Source: Larimichthys crocea
Taxonomy: Eukaryota > Chordata > Actinopteri > Sciaenidae
NCBI RefSeq assembly: GCF_000972845.2
Contig: NC_040032.1
Span: forward strand, 5,661,073 to 5,725,072
Direction of reading: 5' to 3'
Length of the DNA stretch: 64,000 nucleotides
The notes under the pieces are model-generated. The model searched no databases and was not told the DNA's origin. It saw nothing but the letters and a program-made list of their open reading frames with translations. The position numbers and the translations under genes were made by a program. Positions 58,380 to 64,000 of this stretch are shown here, one piece after another. The stretch's first letter is position 1; every line of letters begins with the position of its first letter.

Positions 58380-58690
58380 TGTACTATATGCTGTTGTAGA
58401 CAAATGAGGTATTGGAAATGTTTCACAAGTTGCAGGATTTTCTACCACTGAATCAGGCTTTCACCATCTTACGTGACATGCACGCACATATGCATTTGTA
58501 GCCAATAGGATAATTTTCTCTGTGAAATGACCTATGATTGGTTAAAGTCTCCTGTCACGGTCTAGATTTTCTAAGGCCCAAAATAAGAGGTGGAGAAGAC
58601 TAACCTTCTCTCAGACCACTTGAATTACAATATGCTGAAAGGCTATTATGGAATTTTTGCCCAGTGACAAACAAAAAAAATCTCTACCCT
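58380..58690 (+). repeat. dispersed teleost repeat (ATTGGTTAAAGTCTCCTGTC family)
   Basis: TATGCATTTGTAGCCAATAG, TGACCTATGATTGGTTAAAG, TCTCCTGTCACGGTCTAGAT and TCTCAGACCACTTGAATTAC with ATTATGGAATTTTTGCCCAG follow the order of a repeat common in perch-like fishes. Confidence 0.6.
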
Positions 58691-58854
58691 TATGCCAGCT
58701 TTAATTTGAATTTAGGATCTTTGGCGAAACCATGAAAATAAACCAAATCTGTGTGTCTAACCCAAGATCAATAGTTTTGACTGTTTGTATGTTACATTTG
58801 TAAGAAGACAGGAAGAAGTATCTACATCCATGCTAGTGCCTCTGAACACAGCAA

Positions 58855-59000
58855 TAGTTTGAGCCAGATGCTAACATCAGCATGCTAACATGCTCACAAA
58901 CACATTGTTAACTTGCTGGTGTTTATGTTCACCATCTTAGTTTCGTGTGTTAGCATGCTAAGATGCACTAGCACTAAACACAAAGTAATAAAGTGACCCG
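58855..59000. repeat. AGCATGCTAACATGCT-type dispersed repeat
   Basis: Internally palindromic: CATCAGCATGCTAACATGCT on the left and TGTTAGCATGCTAAGATGC on the right, around AACACATTGTTAAC. This is a frequent fish repeat core. Confidence 0.6.
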
Positions 59001-61699
59001 ATGAGTGAGGCAATAACTACTTACTGAGGGACATAATTACACTGTAGTCCATCTGCTAACATGTTTCTTTCTGAACCAAAGTTAGACTGAGTGACCAACA
59101 TCACTTTTCCTGAAGCCAAGCTGCTAATGTGGCTAAAAAAATATAACCTAAGTCATTCCTTTGTCTTCTGAGGATACTGTATGAAATACAGTACATTTGA
59201 AGTTTTTGTAATATTGGCAATTCCTGGGCACATGGACTTCATATGGAATTTGCTGTTGGCCTCTCTTTAACCCTCAACCCAAGGTTACTCTGATACTGCT
59301 CCCACCTTCAACCAAACACAAGCTCATACCCTAAAATAGATCTTACTCAGTTTCAAATCTCTCTGTTCTTAAGTTCAGATCTCAGACTGGAACTATAATG
59401 AACAGTAGGTGTAGACACCTCGGACAGTCAATCATAGCGTTCTTTGAACGTTTCCCTGCTCAGTCAAGAAGATTATGATGTCAGTGCCAAAGATTTATGT
59501 GTGTCTAAGTGTTTCAGTGTGTATGTGAGCATAAGAAATATTTCTGTTATATTTATTGTGGTTATGACTATCAGTGTCTGTTCCAAGCTAACTGCACACT
59601 GGAGAGTATTTCAGCTCTGGTGGGGTTTGTGGTGGAGAGTCCTGTTATCCCTTCTGGCATCTTCTTCCATCTTCCAGTCTGACACCTCCTCTAGTCGTCT
59701 CCACAATAACATAAGAAAGTGTCCTCTTCAGTTTCGTCAGTTGCTCAGACTCCATCCATCACCGCTTACTCCGTTTAAGTGTCAAAGGATAAATTTTACA
59801 TACACAAATATCTGGAAGAAGCCTCAGCTGGGCAGATGAACCAAGGTGTTATGTTAGTATGTTTACACTGTTTAGATGGAACATTTGGAGGACTAGAGGG
59901 ATTTAAGGAGAGGGATTGTGATTGAAAGCTGGGGTGTGAATCCCCATCTCAAGGGCAAAATCGTGGCAGGAGATGGGAAAGTGTAAATCTCCCTCCTCCC
60001 TTAGTAAACAGCATGAAGGTGCCCTTGAACAAAGCCTGTACGCCCAACCGCTTAGCGGTCAGCAGCGCAAATTGTGGTTGTATTGATATAAGTAACAAAG
60101 TAGATGTGTATAAAGCAAATATCGGCGCAGAACCATAGAAAACAAGGGGCTTATGTAGAAGCCACGTGTTGAAATGTATAAATGTTGAAGCAAGGTGGTG
60201 CAGAGACATCAAACTGTCTCTGAATAAAGAAAGGTCAACAATAGTTCACACTTTCTGCTGCTAAATGTAACCTAAAATTATATACTGTGTCCCGTGGCAG
60301 TCTTACTGACATAAACACATGCGGATGTGGTAATTGTTCTCAGAGACATTGCTACAGTAGGTGTGCACCTTTTCTTCCTCTGGGTGTATTCATCATTAGC
60401 TGTAATAGATTGCTGCTCTTTTGTCATCTCGCGAAACTCTTATTGTTGTTTTTTAAGCACACAGGATGTGTCACCTTGACAACCTTTTTTGTTGTCTGTG
60501 GTACTGCCCGCTGTTTAGGGGCATTTTTTCAGATCCACAATCTTGTATTACTGCCTACCTGTCTTGGCAGCTGCTCAAGGGTGGCCTGATTACTTTGTCG
60601 TATGCAGATATCAACACTGTTCACATGCACGGTTAGAATAATTCATACTCACCCCTCCCTTTCCTACCACAACCACTAGCTTCACACGTCCATTACTGAT
60701 TGTCTCCAACCAGCTCTACCTGCTTAATATGAAGACTGGTCTGCTGCAAGGTAGGCTAAGCTGTTTGCATTGCATGCAAAGGAGTTGGTTGGCTCCTGAC
60801 AAGAGGCCACAGCTGCCAAATGAGAGACAGCTTCATCATTGTCTTCATGTTACAGATGGATGGCAGTGCTGACAGACAGGCAGAATAAATTGGAGGGGAT
60901 ATCAAGGACAGACAGAGAGCTTACATTTCAGAGCTTCTTTTTTTCCCCCTTTTCGTGCTTGTTTTTTCAGTGTCAAGGTGCATTTTTATTCAAATGCAGT
61001 GAGAGGATGGGAGAGACCGTTGGCATAGTGCACATGTTTTGTTAAGGTGATTTAATGCAAAGCAAAGCATTTGCTTGTATCAGTTGCCTGTGTATACAAA
61101 AGGTCACCCTCTGCATAACCGGTCGATGGTGTTTTGGTTTTTTTCATTACTTCTGTTGAGGGCTTATATCATACAGTTTGTTTAGGAATTACATGAAAAT
61201 GTATAAACTCCCACGTCTACTAATCTTCTGCATTTTATGCAAAGTTTTAGCTCATCACCTACAAAGCATCATTGATCATGTCAAGTGATGCTTTGCTGCC
61301 GTACATTTTGGCAGACTACTTTTAAAAGCAGGCTATACAGCCTGCTGTCCCAGGCCATCATTGTTTTGAATCCATCACAGTGAACATCAAGTCTGCTGTC
61401 TGTTTTTGTCAATATTACTTTATTGTGGCCTGAATGATTTTAAAAGTCTACATAACAGTGCCCCAAAATCTATTTAACTAATAAAATGTCGTCTTTGTGT
61501 TCACTGACAATGTCTTTAAAAGATTTTTGCCTCATGTAGAAATGAATGGAAACCAAGGAGGGAACAGTAAAACCAATAACATTATTTTTTTTATTTGTAG
61601 CAGCATGGTTTGCAAAGAGTATATATGAATGCTAGTATGACATTATAGCACTTGCTGTTGCTATGGACCTTTTTAACTTCAGTCATAGAAGTATGGTGA
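59001..61699. other. gene desert, no gene recognised
   Basis: AT-rich. The stretch 59985-60090 (AGCATGAAGGTGCCCTTGAA, CAAAGCCTG) resembles a degraded SINE or LINE tail with the fish phrase GTGCCCTTGAGCAAGGC. The 131-codon frame at 59444-59839 and other short frames have no recognisable domain. Confidence 0.45.
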
Positions 61700-62030
61700 C
61701 CTGTCCTATTTAGCATTTATAACCACTGTATAAACCTGTTATAAAAGGTATAAGGTAGGTGGAGTCAAATATGAGGACATTTGTTTATCAATGTATTTGT
61801 CATCAATTATAACCCTTCCTATATTACTATCTATAACAAGTGTATGATGAATACTTCATAACAAGTGTAACATTACTGTATTGATAATACAAATATAACC
61901 TTATGGGAAATTTACACCAGTGGCTCGATGGTCTTATGTCTTCTTATAACTACATCATAGTGTGTTACAATGTGTTATAAACCATTTATTAAGGGTTTAT
62001 AACATCATGATAAATGGGGGATTAAAATAA
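61700..62030. repeat. dispersed TTATAAC-rich teleost repeat
   Basis: Repeated TTATAACCACTGTATAAACC, TATAACAAGTGTATGATGAA, TTATAACTACATCATAG and TTATAAACCATTTATTAAGG phrases, typical of a fish MITE family built of degenerate TTATAA words. A possibly related segment is at about 6930-7060. Confidence 0.5.
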
Positions 62031-64000
62031 AAATGTCACCAAAAATTGTTCCACCTTTTTACCCTTCAGTGCTCAGACTCTCGCCAATCTGAGTGTTCAC
62101 GATGCAAACAATGCACTTCTGTTCTATTCATGTTTGCTGGATTACAAGTAATCAGAATTTAACAACTGTATTGAAAAAAAAGAAAAAGAAATTAAGGTCT
62201 CACAGGCATTTACTGACATTGAACTTCTCTTGCATCAACCACTGTAGCTCTCTTTAGCTGTTTTATTTTGGTAATTATGCAGGAAATACATGACCTAGGT
62301 GCCTATGTGTTTGTAATGGTGTTCATGTTTGGCTTTATTGTACTTTACAGATTTTTCTGACTCGTTGTCGGTGGGACCTCCATGTGAACTGGCTGCTAGT
62401 ATCAACTTGATAATCTAAAAAACAGCTGCACACACACTGCCGCAGATAAGAACTGATGATATTTGATTTATACTCTCCAAAATACACGTCACCACATTCT
62501 CTCCTGTATGTTTTTATATCAAGGCTAATCCTTTTCTTAATGTAAATGTGATTATATACTTTGGAATGACCTGTGAAGCCAACTCCTCATTCATTGCAGT
62601 GATCGTCTATTTTGAAGCAACTATGTTCAAACTCCCAGCTCAATGCAGTGTTAAAAATGCTTCCTTTGAATACTTCCATTTTTACATTTTAAAATGCATT
62701 CTCATTTGTTTTGTGAGCCAGACATCACATCACATATTGTTTCAACACACATTTTTCAGTCTCGGTTTCAGCCAAACACCTTTACTGGTGAATTACGTCC
62801 CCCAACTCAGAAGGGCTGTTAAGGTACTTGGGGAGAAAGGGGCAAGCAATATATTAAGTCCAATTTCTATAAGCCTGGTCCTAAATTAGACATTTGGTCG
62901 TGCTTTAAGTAAAACCTGAAGGTAGCAGAGGCCAGAGTGGAGCCAGAGAGATCAGGGAGATATATGGTGACATCAAAGCTGTTCTTTGCACCCCACAAAA
63001 CCTCGACAGAATCAGAAAAATCCAAGTTAGAAGTGGAAGAGGGCACGTGAAATCTGTTTCTGTTTCTCTTTTTGCATGTGTGTGTGTTTTTGTGGCATGA
63101 GTATTTGCATGTGCGTGTCCTGTCAGATATAAACGGAAAAATATGATGTATTGTATGTTGGTGTATAAGGGGGGGTTTATGTTTGTAAGAGAAACAGAAT
63201 AAATTTGCTCATATTTGTATGTGAATATGTTTCTGGGTGTGAACACGCAAGCAGTGTTAGGTGAGTAACTTGGTATATTTACTCTCATAAAATAAAACTT
63301 ATTTACAGTATTTGCTGCTTACACCTTAATGCATCAGTAATAATAATAATATAATATATATACATACATATACATATATACATATATATACATGTAAGTG
63401 TAGCTACCAGGAGTCCAGACTCAAGAGCAAATTTGTATTCATTCTGCAGGATTTCTGTTGAGCCATTCTGTTGAAACGAGCAGAAGTATAAACCACATGC
63501 CTGAGAGAGACGTACATAGCATGAGTAAGGCTGCACTTGTCAAACCTAGAGAGCCAACATGCGGTTTGTGACAGGTTTTGTTAGGTAAGAAAAATAATAC
63601 TAGGGGAGAGCTTAATCGTTTTGAACAGTTTGAGGATTGACGTATGCAGGAGAATAAATGCTTTGTTTTCTTCATGGCTTACAAAAATTAGAAGGAGGTC
63701 TTCTGTCCCACATGACACCTCAAATTACCTTTTGTCAGAAAATTGGTGTGATCTGGTTCTCTTCAGTCATGCTGTATTTATGTGCCATTAAGGAACGATA
63801 ACCTTAAACCTACTCGCCAAACCTGAACTTTATGAAGAGGTTATACTTTGATTTCCTGTATCAACACTAGCAATTTTCACGCTGTAGGAGATGGTTGCCG
63901 TGAGATAGTTATTCCCTACCACACATATAATTAAAATCAATTATATACCCGTATCATTAGCTCTGCCTTTCCCTGTGACTTCTTGCTTTTCTTTGATGTT
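62031..64000. other. gene desert to right edge, no gene recognised
   Basis: AT-rich unique DNA. A (TA/CA)n simple sequence is at 63340-63395. No repeat family or exon is recognised with confidence. Confidence 0.5.

Overview
The window is a piece of a ray-finned fish nuclear genome, most likely a percomorph teleost. The evidence is intron-bearing genes with GT-AG junctions, low overall GC, many long (CA)n/(TG)n tracts, Tc1/mariner and hAT transposon debris, and dispersed repeats that I recognise from perch-like fishes. Only two protein-coding genes can be supported. pcbd2 (pterin-4a-carbinolamine dehydratase 2, + strand) is represented by its last two exons at 7356-7436 and 9025-9120; its 5' exons lie to the left of the window. 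pitx1 (paired-like, bicoid-class homeobox gene, - strand) has its stop at 24510 and its 5' end near 36.4 kb. The tail-to-tail PCBD2/PITX1 arrangement matches human 5q31.

Layout: 1-7355 is pcbd2 intron, with two unique-looking blocks (2130-2560 and 5500-5990) that could be conserved regulatory DNA, plus repeats. 9.25-23.6 kb is the convergent intergenic region. It holds several dispersed repeats, an intact-ended 808-bp hAT element with a perfect 8-bp target duplication, a Tc1-type MITE, an isolated CpG island at 20.76-21.08 kb and, beside it, a degenerate minisatellite of about 1.1 kb. 24.5-36.5 kb is pitx1. By splice-site reading I model five exons: a noncoding exon 1 ending at 36256, a 55-nt exon 2 carrying the start codon, and three exons encoding the acidic/serine-rich N terminus, the homeodomain and the OAR tail, for 315 residues in total (human PITX1 has 314).

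36.5-64 kb is the pitx1 upstream gene desert. I recognise no known protein-coding gene there. It contains (CA)n/(TG)n clusters (46.7 and 50.9-51.6 kb), polypurine/polypyrimidine tracts, transposon relics and inverted repeats. It also holds three exon-like segments on the + strand (38.3, 45.7 and 52.4 kb) with good splice signals and matching reading phase; these could be a transcript running divergently from pitx1. In the threespine stickleback the far-upstream region of Pitx1 carries the pelvic enhancer Pel, whose TG repeats make it deletion-prone, so the TG/CA cluster here deserves attention.

All calls were made by eye. No alignment, repeat library or expression data were available, so repeat family names and regulatory calls are provisional.
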